A DNA stretch of 64,000 nt from Alphaproteobacteria bacterium (lineage in GTDB: Bacteria > Pseudomonadota > Alphaproteobacteria > UBA828): assembly GCA_022826665.1 (NCBI GenBank), contig JAJDUK010000103.1, positions 124,001 to 188,000 of the forward strand. Reading direction: 5' to 3'. Shown piece after piece: positions 43,381 to 52,590 of this stretch. Position numbers and translations under genes: made by a program. The stretch's first letter is position 1; every line of letters begins with the position of its first letter. A model generated the notes under the pieces. The model was not told where the DNA came from. It made no database searches and was given only the letters and a program-made list of their open reading frames with translations.

Positions 43381-43860
43381 TCACGTGGCGGCCGCTCGCT
43401 CCGCTCCCTGTCCGACTCGGGCGAGGACACGTTTGCGCGCTTCCCCTCGTTCCCGGTCCGTGATGTGAAGCAAGCCGCCGATGCGGCGAATCAGATTGGC
43501 TTCGTATGCGTGAAGCCGACCATCAGCATAAACCACCTCCCACAGCATCTCCATCACCGCGAGACGATCCGCGTGGTCGTAGCGATCGTTTATGGCGCGC
43601 GTGAAGCGGTGGAGATCGGTCGCTTCGTGGTGGGCAGCTTCGGCCTCCTCGATCAGAGTGCCGGCCTCAGCATCGTTAAGCCCGAAATGCGCTCCCAAGG
43701 CCGCACAAATCGCGTCGCGCTCGTCGCCGTCGAAGTGTCCGTCCATACACGCCGCCTCGACCAGCAGCGCCGCCGCCGCGAGCTTCGGCGCTTCGACTTC
43801 CACCGGCTCGTCGCCGATGGCGCCCGCACCGCTCAGAAGAATCTTGATCCTGTCAATCAC
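43381..43860 (-). CDS. TerB-family (tellurite resistance) helical protein
   Basis: A 159-residue protein with the TerB pattern: AAAALLVEAACMDGHFDGDERDAICAAL in the first half and DRLAVMEMLWEVVYADGRLHAYEANLIRRIGGLLHI in the second, each with conserved acidic residues that may bind metal. It is cytosolic and all-helical. It lies between fdxA and the S4 protein gene, as in related genomes. Function is not established; co-location suggests a stress or redox role. Confidence 0.88.
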   Translation of the reverse strand: MIDRIKILLSGAGAIGDEPVEVEAPKLAAAALLVEAACMDGHFDGDERDAICAALGAHFGLNDAEAGTLIEEAEAAHHEATDLHRFTRAINDRYDHADRLAVMEMLWEVVYADGRLHAYEANLIRRIGGLLHITDRERGEARKRVLARVGQGAERAAAT

Positions 43861-43932
43861 GGGCGCTGCGTATCATAATGGCGGCGACCGACTCAAGGGT
43901 CACCCGGAGGCGCCGGCCATACCAATTTCGAC

Positions 43933-44217
43933 CTATTCCTGCTCAATTTCCTCGTAGAGTTTGCGCGCCTCGGGCGCAGGCCCGCGCCTTTCCGCCACCG
44001 CCAAGATGCGCACGATTTTCACCATTCTGCCTTGTGCGAAGGTCAGCACGTCGCCGGGGCCGACAGTCCGGTGCGCCTTGGTGATGCGGCGGCCGTTGAC
44101 GCGGATGCGCCCGGTTTCGCAGGCCTTCTGCGCGAGCCCCCGGGTCTTGAAGAACCGCGCGTACCAAAGCCACTTATCCAGCCGGCTCACGGCGAGAGCG
44201 GGAGCGTCGCGCGTCAC
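43933..44217 (-). CDS. HslR-like RNA-binding S4-domain protein
   Basis: A 94-residue protein from GTG 44217 that overlaps the helicase stop by 4 bp (GTGA). The S4 domain is clear: RLDKWLWYARFFKTRGLAQKACETGRIRVNGRRITKAHRTVGPGDVLTF. HslR/Hsp15 binds free 50S subunits carrying nascent chains after heat stress. The coupling to a helicase gene suggests a joint role in RNA handling. Start choice is by the overlap; a start at the inner GTG (VSRLDKW) is possible. Confidence 0.88.
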   Translation of the reverse strand: MTRDAPALAVSRLDKWLWYARFFKTRGLAQKACETGRIRVNGRRITKAHRTVGPGDVLTFAQGRMVKIVRILAVAERRGPAPEARKLYEEIEQE

Positions 44218-46751
44218 GACGGGCGCGCGCCTCCGGTGACAAGCTCGCTGAGCTTCGCGAACGGAGAATCGGGATCCACTCCCCTCCCCCTGCGGCGTGT
44301 CTTCTCTGCGGGCCGGCGCGGGCGCGTGCCGCTCCGCCCATAGCGCGGCAGGCCGTCGGTGCCCAGTCCCACCGTTGTGTAGCCAAGTGCAGCGAGGACG
44401 TCGTCGAACTTGGCGCGCTTGCAAGCGGCCAGCTTGAGCAAACCGGGGTCGACGGCGAAGGGCTCCTTGCGCGCCGCCTTGCGCAGCCGCGCGGCGAGGC
44501 GCTCCGCGATATCCGCACGGAGCACCTGGGAGCCCAGGGGCACCAGGCCGAGCGCCGCGTAGCACGCGTCGGGGACGGCCGGGTCGCGGTCCATCGAGAC
44601 CGCGGAGCCCGGCGCGGGCGGCGGCGTGCCGGCACCGCTCCAGGCCCACCAGAGAAGACCTGCGCAGCGCGAGCGCGCCGGTTTCAGCATGGCGGGCAAG
44701 AACACGGTGAGCGCGCCGAGCCGGACGCCAGCCGCGCCGAGGGCGCGCCGCCCCGCAGCGTCCAGCGCGGCGATCTGGGGGCTAAGCGAGCGCCGGGGCA
44801 CGCAGCCGAGCGCTTCGCTCAGTGCAAAGGCAATGCCGCGGGCCGAGCCGTCCAGCGCCGCCTCACGCAGCGATACCAGGGGCCCTGCGTCGTGCGCGAT
44901 GCGCCGATCGAGCCACGACTGAAGGCGCCTGCGCACGCGCTCCCGCTGCGCCGCGCTCAGATGATCCTCGCCGATCAGTGCAATCTGCGGTCGGAGCGGC
45001 GTGTCGCCCTGCCCGAGACGCGCAATTGATGCACCTTGCCAGGCGATCTCGCCCCAGCGGGGCGCGTCTTCCCGCCCCGCCTCAAGCCCGAGCGTGAACG
45101 CACCGTCGCCGTCAGACACCGCGGCCGCGACCCGCCGCGCCACCTCGCGCTCGACCACGCGGTTGGCGGCCGCGAGAATCTCTCGGCTGCGCTCGGCCTC
45201 CGTGTCCGGTCGAAAACGGAAGCCGTCGAACGCGCCGGCCCGCTCGCCTTCCACCGTCACCGCGCCGTCCTCGCCGACCAGCGCGAAGAGCGCCTCGTCC
45301 GCGCGCCTGCCGAGACGGGCCATTCGCGCTCTCCGATTGACGAAGAGCTGGGTCAACTGCGCATGGAGAGCATCGGAGAGCGAGTCCTCAAGCGAGCGCG
45401 TGCGCTCCTGCCATCCGCGTGCGTCGTCCACCCAATCGGCGCGGTGGGACACGTAGGTCCAGGTCCGTACATGGCTGATCCGGGCGGTCAGCGTGTCGAT
45501 GTCGCCCTCGGTGGGCGCCAGCCGCTCGATCGAACGGCCGACCCAGTCCGGCGGCAGGCGCCCACTTTCGACCAGGGAGAGGTAGATACGGCGCACCAAG
45601 CCGACGTGATCCTCCGCCAGGGTCTTTCGGAAATCGGGGATTTGACAGACTTCCCAGAGGAGCGCGACGCGGTCCGCACCGGTCAGCGTCTCCGCGATTG
45701 CCGGATCGCGGGCCAACACGAGCAACGTGCGATGGTCGTCCGCATCGTGGGTGCGGCGAAGACCGGGCAGCGGCGGCGGTTCGGCCAAGGACCGGACCAG
45801 TTCAGGCAGCGAGTCGAAGCAAAGCGCCGCGTTGCGCCAATAGGCCCGGCGCACCGACGGAAACCGGTGATTCTCGACCGCCTGTACGAGGGAAGGCTCG
45901 AAGGGTTCGACACCCCCGGTCGTACCGAAGCTGCCGTCCCTGAGGTGGCGACCGGCGCGGCCGGCGATCTGCGCGGTCTCTGCGGACGTGAGCATCCGCG
46001 TCGTGCGGCCGTCGAACTTCTGATAAGCCGAGAATGCGACGTGATCCAGGTCCAGGTTGAGCCCCATGCCGATGGCATCGGTCGCCACCAGACTGTCCAC
46101 CTCGCCCGCCTGATAGAGACCCACCTGCGCATTGCGCGTGCGCGGGCTCAGCGCGCCCAGCACCACGGCGCATCCGCCTCGTAGCCCCCGGATGCGCTCG
46201 GCAAGGGCGTAGACCGATTCGATCGAGAAGGCGATCACCGCGTTGCGGGGCGCGAGCCGCGCGAGCTTGCAGTGCCCCTCGTGCGCAAGCGTGGAGAGCC
46301 GGGGGCGGCTCGTGAACCGCGCTTCGGGGACGAGAGTGCGGATCAGCGGGCGCATGGTGTCCGCGCCGAGGAACATGGTCTCCGCCGTGCCGCGTGCGCG
46401 AAGGAGCCGGTCGGTGAAGACGTGGCCGCGCTCGCGGTCGCCCGCCAGTTGAATCTCGTCCACGCCGACGAACTCGACCTGCCTATCAAGGGGCATCGAC
46501 TCGACGGTGCAGACGAAGTAGCGGGGCTCCTCCGGGATTCGCCGCTCTTCGCCCGTCACCAAGGCGACGGCTTGCTCCCCCTTCTCCTCGACCACACGGT
46601 CATAGATTTCGCGGGCGAGGAGGCGGAGCGGGAAGCCCATCATGCCGGTGCGATGGGCCAACATGCGCTCGACCGCCAGATGGGTCTTGCCCGTGTTGGT
46701 CGGGCCGAGCAGCGCGGTGACGGCGGCGTTTTCGGCGTCGTGCCGAACCAT
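44214..46751 (-). CDS. SUV3-like superfamily 2 RNA helicase
   Basis: An 845-residue helicase. It has Walker A GPTNTGKTH near residue 16, the DEAD-box variant VDEIQLAGD, helicase motif III-like MFLGADTMRPL, and in the C-terminal RecA domain the motif VI QIAGRAGRH. A SUV3-like C-terminal region follows, with a long Arg/Ala-rich tail. Mitochondrial Suv3 forms the RNA degradosome, and bacterial homologues may act in RNA turnover. It is the promoter-proximal gene of a run leading to the S4 protein and TerB. Confidence 0.9.
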   Translation of the reverse strand: MVRHDAENAAVTALLGPTNTGKTHLAVERMLAHRTGMMGFPLRLLAREIYDRVVEEKGEQAVALVTGEERRIPEEPRYFVCTVESMPLDRQVEFVGVDEIQLAGDRERGHVFTDRLLRARGTAETMFLGADTMRPLIRTLVPEARFTSRPRLSTLAHEGHCKLARLAPRNAVIAFSIESVYALAERIRGLRGGCAVVLGALSPRTRNAQVGLYQAGEVDSLVATDAIGMGLNLDLDHVAFSAYQKFDGRTTRMLTSAETAQIAGRAGRHLRDGSFGTTGGVEPFEPSLVQAVENHRFPSVRRAYWRNAALCFDSLPELVRSLAEPPPLPGLRRTHDADDHRTLLVLARDPAIAETLTGADRVALLWEVCQIPDFRKTLAEDHVGLVRRIYLSLVESGRLPPDWVGRSIERLAPTEGDIDTLTARISHVRTWTYVSHRADWVDDARGWQERTRSLEDSLSDALHAQLTQLFVNRRARMARLGRRADEALFALVGEDGAVTVEGERAGAFDGFRFRPDTEAERSREILAAANRVVEREVARRVAAAVSDGDGAFTLGLEAGREDAPRWGEIAWQGASIARLGQGDTPLRPQIALIGEDHLSAAQRERVRRRLQSWLDRRIAHDAGPLVSLREAALDGSARGIAFALSEALGCVPRRSLSPQIAALDAAGRRALGAAGVRLGALTVFLPAMLKPARSRCAGLLWWAWSGAGTPPPAPGSAVSMDRDPAVPDACYAALGLVPLGSQVLRADIAERLAARLRKAARKEPFAVDPGLLKLAACKRAKFDDVLAALGYTTVGLGTDGLPRYGRSGTRPRRPAEKTRRRGRGVDPDSPFAKLSELVTGGARPS

Positions 46752-46903
46752 GCCCGAAAGTTTGGCGGTCCTGCCCGATTTGGCAAGCCCAAGGAGTGAC
46801 CTCGTGGAGCGCAGCGTTCGACAATCTCGGGTATGTCAAACCTCGTAGTCGGCTAAAATGATTGCGCGTGGCAAACACGTTTTACTCGTTGGGAGGAAAT
46901 CGA

Positions 46904-47371
46904 ATGGCTCGTCTTTGGAAGATTGGAGCTGCCGGTTTGGCGGCTACGACCCTCGGTCTCGCTGTTGCCGCATGCCAGCCGTATGAGATGGCTGCGACGA
47001 CTCAAGACGCTGCAGTTCAAGATGCAGCCGCTCCGGCCGGTACGATGACCGTCGCGGAAATCCAGGAGCTTATCGTGGGAAACACCGTCATCAGCGTTGA
47101 AGCCAAGAGAAATATCGATGCGGCGGAGTATTTCGCTTCCGATGGAACAGCGAAATTGAAGGCGAAAACGCCATTCGGGACTTTCAACTATGACGGAACG
47201 TATTTCTTCGATGACGTTGGCCAATTCTGCACGAATTATCCAAGCATTCCGCTTGGCCCCAAGGAATTCTGCAAGTACGTCACGCCGCTAGGTGACGGCC
47301 GGTATGAACAGTCCGACGGCATCGTCATGGAACAGGTTCTCGAAGGCGAGCAGCTCGACGAGCTGGAATAG
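46904..47371 (+). CDS. Small lipoprotein of unknown function
   Basis: A 155-residue protein from ATG 46904, with gggaggaaa upstream. The lipobox LAVAAC has Cys24 after a signal peptide. The mature protein has an Ala/Gln-rich linker, then a globular domain with MTVAEIQELIVGNTV and NYDGTYFFDDVGQFCTNY, and further Cys residues. Codon use is less G+C-rich than its neighbours, which could indicate transfer or surface-protein bias. It is divergent from the helicase and upstream of htpG. I recognise no family. Confidence 0.72.
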   Translation: MARLWKIGAAGLAATTLGLAVAACQPYEMAATTQDAAVQDAAAPAGTMTVAEIQELIVGNTVISVEAKRNIDAAEYFASDGTAKLKAKTPFGTFNYDGTYFFDDVGQFCTNYPSIPLGPKEFCKYVTPLGDGRYEQSDGIVMEQVLEGEQLDELE

Positions 47372-47487
47372 GCCTTCGCTGCACCTGCCCTCGTCGCTCG
47401 AACAAGCGAGCACGGGCTTGAACCGCCCGCAGGTTCGTCACATATAGCGCTCCGAATCGACGGCGGACGGGCGCATCGGAGGGGTTG

Positions 47488-49425
47488 ATGGCGAACACCA
47501 GCGGGGAACGCCACGCGTTCCAGGCCGAGGTCAGCAAGCTGCTCGGCCTCATGGCCAACTCGCTTTATCGCGACAAGGAGATCTTTCTTCGCGAATTGAT
47601 CTCCAACGCGTCCGACGCCTGCGACAAGTTGCGCTACTCGGCAATTACGCAGCCCGACCTGCTGGGCGACGATGCTGCGCTCGCTGTGACCATCACGCCG
47701 GACAGCAAGAGCAGCGTGCTGGTGGTAGCCGACAACGGCATCGGCATGAACCGCCAGGAGCTGATCGACAACCTCGGCACCATCGCGCGCTCCGGCACCG
47801 AGGCCTTCGTCAAGCAGATGGCCGACTCGCAAGATGGCGACGGGAAGGACGGACAGGACGAGCAAAGCGAGCAGGAGGAACAAGACGGCTTGGCAGCCGG
47901 GCTGATCGGCCAATTCGGCGTCGGCTTCTACTCGTCCTTCATGGTGGCGAAACGCGTGGACGTCGTGTCCCGCAGGGCAGACGAGGCCGAGGGCTGGCGC
48001 TGGCGCTCCGACGGAACCGGGTCGTTCTCCATCGCGCCGGAGGCCGACGCCGCCCGCGGCACCCGAATCGAGCTCCACCTGCGCAAGGACGCACGCGAGT
48101 TCCTGGAGCCGCTCCGCATCCACACCATCGTCAGGGCCTACTCCGACCACGTCGGCCTGCCGATCTGGCTCGAAAACGAGAGCGGCCAGAAGGAAATGGT
48201 CAACGAGGGCTCGGCGCTCTGGAGCCGGCCTAAGAGCGACATCGACGAGGACCAGTACCGCGAGTTCTACCACCACATTGCCCACATGCCGGGCGACCCC
48301 TGGCACACCATCCACCTGCACGCCGAAGGGCGCATCGAGTACACGGCGCTGCTCTTCGTGCCGGACACCACGCCCTTCGATCTGTTCGACCCGATCCGCC
48401 GGCACCGTGTGCGGCTCTACGTCAGGCGCGTCTTCATCACCGACGAATGCGAAGGGCTGATCCCGCCCTACCTCCGCTTTATGCGGGGCGTGGTGGACTC
48501 CAGCGATCTCGCGCTCAACGTCAGCCGCGAGACGCTGCAGAATGACCCGATCCTCGCGAAGATCAGGACCGGCCTGGTCAAGCGCGTCTTCTCCGAGCTT
48601 GAGAAACGCGCCAAGAAGACCCCGGAGGAATACGCGTCGTTCTGGGACAACTTCGGCGCGGTGCTGAAGGAAGGGTTGTACGAGGACGCCGAACAGAAGG
48701 ACCGGCTGCTTCCCCTCGTCCGCTTCCGCTCCACGGGCGGCGGTGAGCGCTGGCTCTCGCTCGACGACTACGTAGACGCGATGCCGGAGCAGCAGGAAGC
48801 CATCTACTACATGAGCGGAGAGGATGCCGACACGCTGCGCCGCAGCCCGCAGATCGAGGGCTTCCGCGCCCGCGGCATCGACGTGCTGCTCATGGTCGAC
48901 CCGGTCGATCAGTTCTGGCTGCCCATGGTCGGCACCTACAAGGAGAAGCCGTTCCGCTCGGTCACTCAGGGTGCGGCGGACCTGGACAGGTTCGCGGTGA
49001 GCGACGAGGCCAAGCCGGATGAGGCCGACGCCACGCCGCCCGGCGAGATGGACAAGCTCATCGCCTTGGTGAAGCTGACGCTGGCGGATGCCGTGAAGGA
49101 CGTGCGGACCTCGGAACGCCTGACCGACAGTCCGGTCTGCCTGGTCGCCGACGAGGGCGATCTCGACATGCACCTGGAGCGGCTGCTGCGCCAGCACAAG
49201 CACGAGCTGCCGGAGCAGAAGCGGGTGCTGGAGATCAACCCATCACACGATCTGACCCGCGCGCTGGCGCGCATGGTCGGTCAGAAAGGCGCGAGCGAGG
49301 CGCTGGAGGACGCCGCACACCTGTTGATGGACCAGGCGCTTATCCTCGAAGGCGAGCCGGTGCCCGACCCTACGGCCTTTACCAAGCGCCTTTCCGGCTT
49401 GGTATCGCGGGCCCTCGCGGAGTAA
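47488..49425 (+). CDS. htpG: Hsp90-family chaperone HtpG
   Basis: A 645-residue chaperone from ATG 47488. The ATPase domain shows ELISNASDACDKLRY, DNGIGMNRQEL, GTIARSGT and GQFGVGFYSSFMV. The middle domain follows (LLFVPDTTPFDLFD, NVSRETLQND), and the dimerisation domain ends in LVSRALAE. A short acidic, Gln-rich insertion (DGDGKDGQDEQSEQEEQDG) sits in the lid region. It folds client proteins in the cytosol with DnaK. Not an operon with the lipoprotein gene by visible signals. Confidence 0.97.
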   Translation: MANTSGERHAFQAEVSKLLGLMANSLYRDKEIFLRELISNASDACDKLRYSAITQPDLLGDDAALAVTITPDSKSSVLVVADNGIGMNRQELIDNLGTIARSGTEAFVKQMADSQDGDGKDGQDEQSEQEEQDGLAAGLIGQFGVGFYSSFMVAKRVDVVSRRADEAEGWRWRSDGTGSFSIAPEADAARGTRIELHLRKDAREFLEPLRIHTIVRAYSDHVGLPIWLENESGQKEMVNEGSALWSRPKSDIDEDQYREFYHHIAHMPGDPWHTIHLHAEGRIEYTALLFVPDTTPFDLFDPIRRHRVRLYVRRVFITDECEGLIPPYLRFMRGVVDSSDLALNVSRETLQNDPILAKIRTGLVKRVFSELEKRAKKTPEEYASFWDNFGAVLKEGLYEDAEQKDRLLPLVRFRSTGGGERWLSLDDYVDAMPEQQEAIYYMSGEDADTLRRSPQIEGFRARGIDVLLMVDPVDQFWLPMVGTYKEKPFRSVTQGAADLDRFAVSDEAKPDEADATPPGEMDKLIALVKLTLADAVKDVRTSERLTDSPVCLVADEGDLDMHLERLLRQHKHELPEQKRVLEINPSHDLTRALARMVGQKGASEALEDAAHLLMDQALILEGEPVPDPTAFTKRLSGLVSRALAE

Positions 49426-49464
49426 TCGTCCGGCCCCGTACCTGCCACGGCCGGGGCCTACCCT

Positions 49465-50220
49465 TCAACTCTCGTCGAGCCAGACGATGTCCGCGCCCAT
49501 GATGCGGCCCTTGCCGCGATTCTCCTGGACGAGGACGGCACAGCCGTCGCCCATGCCATCGGCCATGCGCGATAGCTCATCCGGCCCGAACTCGAGGGTC
49601 ATGGCACCGCCGATCCAGCGCCCGATGGAGCGAAAATCGCGTACCACGTGATAGTTGGTCAGCGTGCGTCCCCGGTTCTCGCCGGCGTCGACCGCGGTCC
49701 TGTGCTCTCGATCGACGGACACGAGCCAGACCGTGGCCTCTCCGTAATAGCCGTCGGAGTGGCCGATCTCGACGGTTAGCTGGCCGGGGCCGCCCGACGT
49801 GAGCGCCACGGGGACCCGCCTCGCCTTCACGGCCTTTGACACGGCGATGGCCTCGCTCACGGCCCACTTGTTGGACCCCACCGCGTGGCGGGCGCCGTCG
49901 ATCACGAGCTGAGGCGTATAGACGTAGGCGATGCCGAGCGCACGGGCGTAGTCCCGCTGCCGGTCGGTCGTCTCCTCCGTCGCAAATCGATCTTCCCAGC
50001 CGATGTAATTCCAGTAGTCGACATGGAACGAGAGCGCGACCACATCGTCCCGCGTCGCCGCCAGCTCCCCGAGATAGGCATCGGCCGACGGGCACGATGA
50101 GCAGCCCTGGGACGTGAACAACTCCAGAACCACCTTGGGGTCGTCCGCGCGAACCGCAGCCGGAACGGCTACGAGCGCCGCGGCGAGAAGAAGAGCGCCA
50201 AGCTTCATTTTCGTAATCAT
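49465..50220 (-). CDS. Exported DUF1223 thioredoxin-like protein
   Basis: A 251-residue protein from ATG 50220; the start is set by the signal peptide (MKLGALLLAAALVAVPAAVRA). The DUF1223 core begins VVLELFTSQGCSSCPSAD with a CxxC pair at Cys40 and Cys43, followed by FHVDYWNYIGWEDRF, typical of the family. It resembles thioredoxin-fold periplasmic proteins but lacks an established role. It converges with htpG. Confidence 0.88.
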   Translation of the reverse strand: MITKMKLGALLLAAALVAVPAAVRADDPKVVLELFTSQGCSSCPSADAYLGELAATRDDVVALSFHVDYWNYIGWEDRFATEETTDRQRDYARALGIAYVYTPQLVIDGARHAVGSNKWAVSEAIAVSKAVKARRVPVALTSGGPGQLTVEIGHSDGYYGEATVWLVSVDREHRTAVDAGENRGRTLTNYHVVRDFRSIGRWIGGAMTLEFGPDELSRMADGMGDGCAVLVQENRGKGRIMGADIVWLDES

Positions 50221-50296
50221 GGCGCGATGGTAGCACGCGGGCACTTGACGAAATCGCAAGGCCAATCACGTTTGGGTGAAGGATGCGCCGCGTCTC

Positions 50297-51358
50297 TCAG
50301 CCCGCGCGCCCCTCGGTCTCCGGCTCCGGCGGATAGAGCCACGCCTTCGGCCGACCCTCGGACTCGCCAGCCGCCACTGCTTCCAGCCCCGGCGCACGCT
50401 GCTTGGTGAGCTTCATCGTGATGTGATCGCCCGAGGTCGTGCGTCCGTAGCGCGCCGGGTTGTCGGCGCTCACGCAGCTCGGCAGGCACTCGATCTCGGC
50501 GTCGTAGTTGGGCTGGTGAAAGAAGATCAGCGACAGCCGGTCGAGGTGCGCCTTCTCGCGGGGCGGATTGGTGATGCGGTGCATGGTCGAGCGCCAGCGG
50601 TCGTTGGTCCACTCGGCCATCAGGTCGCCGAGATTGACCGAGAAGCTGTCCGGAAACCAGGGCACGTCCTCCCACGCGCCTGCCTCGGTCTGAATCTGCA
50701 ACCCGCCCACGGCGGTGTCGCAATGCACGAGCGTGAGGCTGCCGTAGTCGGTATGGGCGCCGCCGCGAAGCTGCTCCGGCAGCGGCGCGTCCTGCTGCGA
50801 CGGATAGTAGATGGCGCTGAAGTTGGTGATGTGCTCGTCGATCTTGGCCCGGAAGAAGTCCTCGGGCATGTCGAGCGCCACGGCGAAGATGCGCATGATG
50901 TCGGCGGAGAGGCGCGTCATCTCGCGGTAATAGGCTTCCCACACCCTGGGCATGTCCGCGGGCCGGTCCGGCCAGATGTTAGGCGCGAAATAGCGCGCGC
51001 CGGCCGGGCCGTAGTGATACTCGTCGTAGACCGCATCCACCGGCCCCATGCTGTAGGCCTCCTTGAGGTCCGGCGGGCGCTCCTCGTCAAGGCTGTAGGC
51101 CAAGCTCTCCGTCCCAGGCGGCGTGTAGCCGCGATAACGGTCGGCCGGCATCTTGTGCTTCATCTTTTCCCAGTGGGGCCGCGAGAAGAAGCCGCGCGAG
51201 ACACCATGCATCTCGTCGATGAGCGATTTCGGCACCCCGTGACCCGCAACCACCAGCCATCCAAATTCGCGGCAGGCGTCGTCGAGCGCCCTGGCCGTGT
51301 GCGCCTTGTCCCCCTGAGAGCCGTGCAGGAAGGGTTCGATGTCGATCAGCGGGATCAT
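50297..51358 (-). CDS. 2OG-Fe(II) oxygenase of the isopenicillin-N-synthase group
   Basis: A 353-residue enzyme. The N-terminal DIOX_N-like domain has LVVAGHGVPKSLIDEM. The catalytic barrel has the HxD motif in GAHTDYGSLTLVHCD, a distal His in STMHRITNPP, and the family R-x-S-like region. Such oxygenases hydroxylate, desaturate or cyclise small molecules. It stands 65 bp downstream of the BKACE gene on the same strand, so the two could share a transcript. Substrate unknown. Confidence 0.88.
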   Translation of the reverse strand: MIPLIDIEPFLHGSQGDKAHTARALDDACREFGWLVVAGHGVPKSLIDEMHGVSRGFFSRPHWEKMKHKMPADRYRGYTPPGTESLAYSLDEERPPDLKEAYSMGPVDAVYDEYHYGPAGARYFAPNIWPDRPADMPRVWEAYYREMTRLSADIMRIFAVALDMPEDFFRAKIDEHITNFSAIYYPSQQDAPLPEQLRGGAHTDYGSLTLVHCDTAVGGLQIQTEAGAWEDVPWFPDSFSVNLGDLMAEWTNDRWRSTMHRITNPPREKAHLDRLSLIFFHQPNYDAEIECLPSCVSADNPARYGRTTSGDHITMKLTKQRAPGLEAVAAGESEGRPKAWLYPPEPETEGRAG

Positions 51359-51423
51359 GGTTTTTCGTTCATCGTCGCGGTTCGGGAACGGGTTCTACAC
51401 CGGTGTCGCGCGCTCCAGTCCAA

Positions 51424-52314
51424 TCAGTTGCGCGTGCCGAGGATCTCGCGGGCCTCCGCCGGCGTCGCGGGCTCCGCCCCCAGCATTCGGACCAGGGCCA
51501 CCACCTGCTCCACCAGCGCTGCGTTGGAGGGCGCGAGCGTGCCCCGCTCGAGGTAGAGATTGTCTTCGAGCCCCGTGCGAACATGGCCGCCGCTCAGCAC
51601 CGAGAGGCCGGCGATGGGAAGCTGGTCGCGGGAGATACCGAAGGCCGCCCAATGCGCGCCCTCCGGCAGCAGGCTCTTCATGTAAGAGAGCGCCTCCGGT
51701 GTCGCCGGCGCGCCCCATTCGATGCCTAAGCAGAGCTGGAAGAACCCCGGCGGCTCCACGTGGCCCTTCTCGATCAGGTTGGCCGCCAGCCGCACGCCGC
51801 CCACGTCGAAGACCTCCAACTCCGGCACCACGCCCCACTCGCGCATGTTGTCGGCCATGTAGCGCAGCTGCGGCGGCGAGTTGATCATGACGCTGTCGTC
51901 GCGCACGCCGCCCGAGTTCATTGTCGCCACATCGAGGCTGCAAATCTCGGGCCTGAGCTCACCCACATGGGCGATCCGCCGCGCCGGCGCCGTGAAGGTC
52001 GTGCCGGGCCCGTAATCGAAGGGGTCCTCCACACCGGGGCTGAGGCGCGCGCCGTAGCCCGTGGTGAGGTTCAGCACCACGTCGGTTTCGCTCTGGCGGA
52101 TGCGGCCGGCGGTCTCGCGGTAATGATCCAGCTCCATGCTGGCCTTCCCGGTCTCGGGGTCGCGGACGTGCACATGCACGATCGCCGCGCCCGCCTTGGC
52201 CGCATCGAGCGCGGATTGCGCGATCTCGGCCGGAGTCACGGGCACCGCCGGATTCTTGGCCACCGTGTCCGCCGAGCCCGTCACCGCACAGGTGATGATG
52301 ACCTTGCGCGCCAT
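51424..52314 (-). CDS. BKACE beta-keto acid cleavage enzyme (DUF849)
   Basis: A 296-residue TIM-barrel enzyme with zinc-binding HVHVRD (His47, His49) and the sequences VVLNLTTG and SLDVATMNSGG typical of DUF849/BKACE. These condense a beta-keto acid with acetyl-CoA, giving acetoacetate and a new CoA ester; known substrates include 3-keto-5-aminohexanoate and 3-dehydrocarnitine. The latter would fit the carnitine-type enzymes elsewhere in the window, but the genes are not clustered. The 276 bp gap downstream (52315-52590) holds nothing I can identify. Confidence 0.9.
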   Translation of the reverse strand: MARKVIITCAVTGSADTVAKNPAVPVTPAEIAQSALDAAKAGAAIVHVHVRDPETGKASMELDHYRETAGRIRQSETDVVLNLTTGYGARLSPGVEDPFDYGPGTTFTAPARRIAHVGELRPEICSLDVATMNSGGVRDDSVMINSPPQLRYMADNMREWGVVPELEVFDVGGVRLAANLIEKGHVEPPGFFQLCLGIEWGAPATPEALSYMKSLLPEGAHWAAFGISRDQLPIAGLSVLSGGHVRTGLEDNLYLERGTLAPSNAALVEQVVALVRMLGAEPATPAEAREILGTRN

Positions 52315-52590
52315 ATCTCCCCTTTCTCGTATCGCACTGCCGGAGCCAATGCCCCTTCAGCGATGATGGCACGATTGTCCGTGCCCCGCGACCGCCCCAC
52401 GACCCACGCGGCGCCCGGCTTGCGCTCGAACGACATGGCGCGATCCTGGCGCAGGGCGCGCGCGCCTTGCACCGCACCTTGGTCCGGGGGCACAGAGTGA
52501 GATGGAAGGGCTGCCTTATCGCTCCCGTCATCACTCGGGAGCGTATCGCGCCGCCGCGCGTCAGACTCGGACCTTTGCGAAACCTGCGTC

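Noticed and set aside
52315-52590. Gap between BKACE and glnS as a possible small gene
   Set aside because: The open frames found are Arg-rich without ribosome sites or motifs; it looks like plain intergenic DNA.
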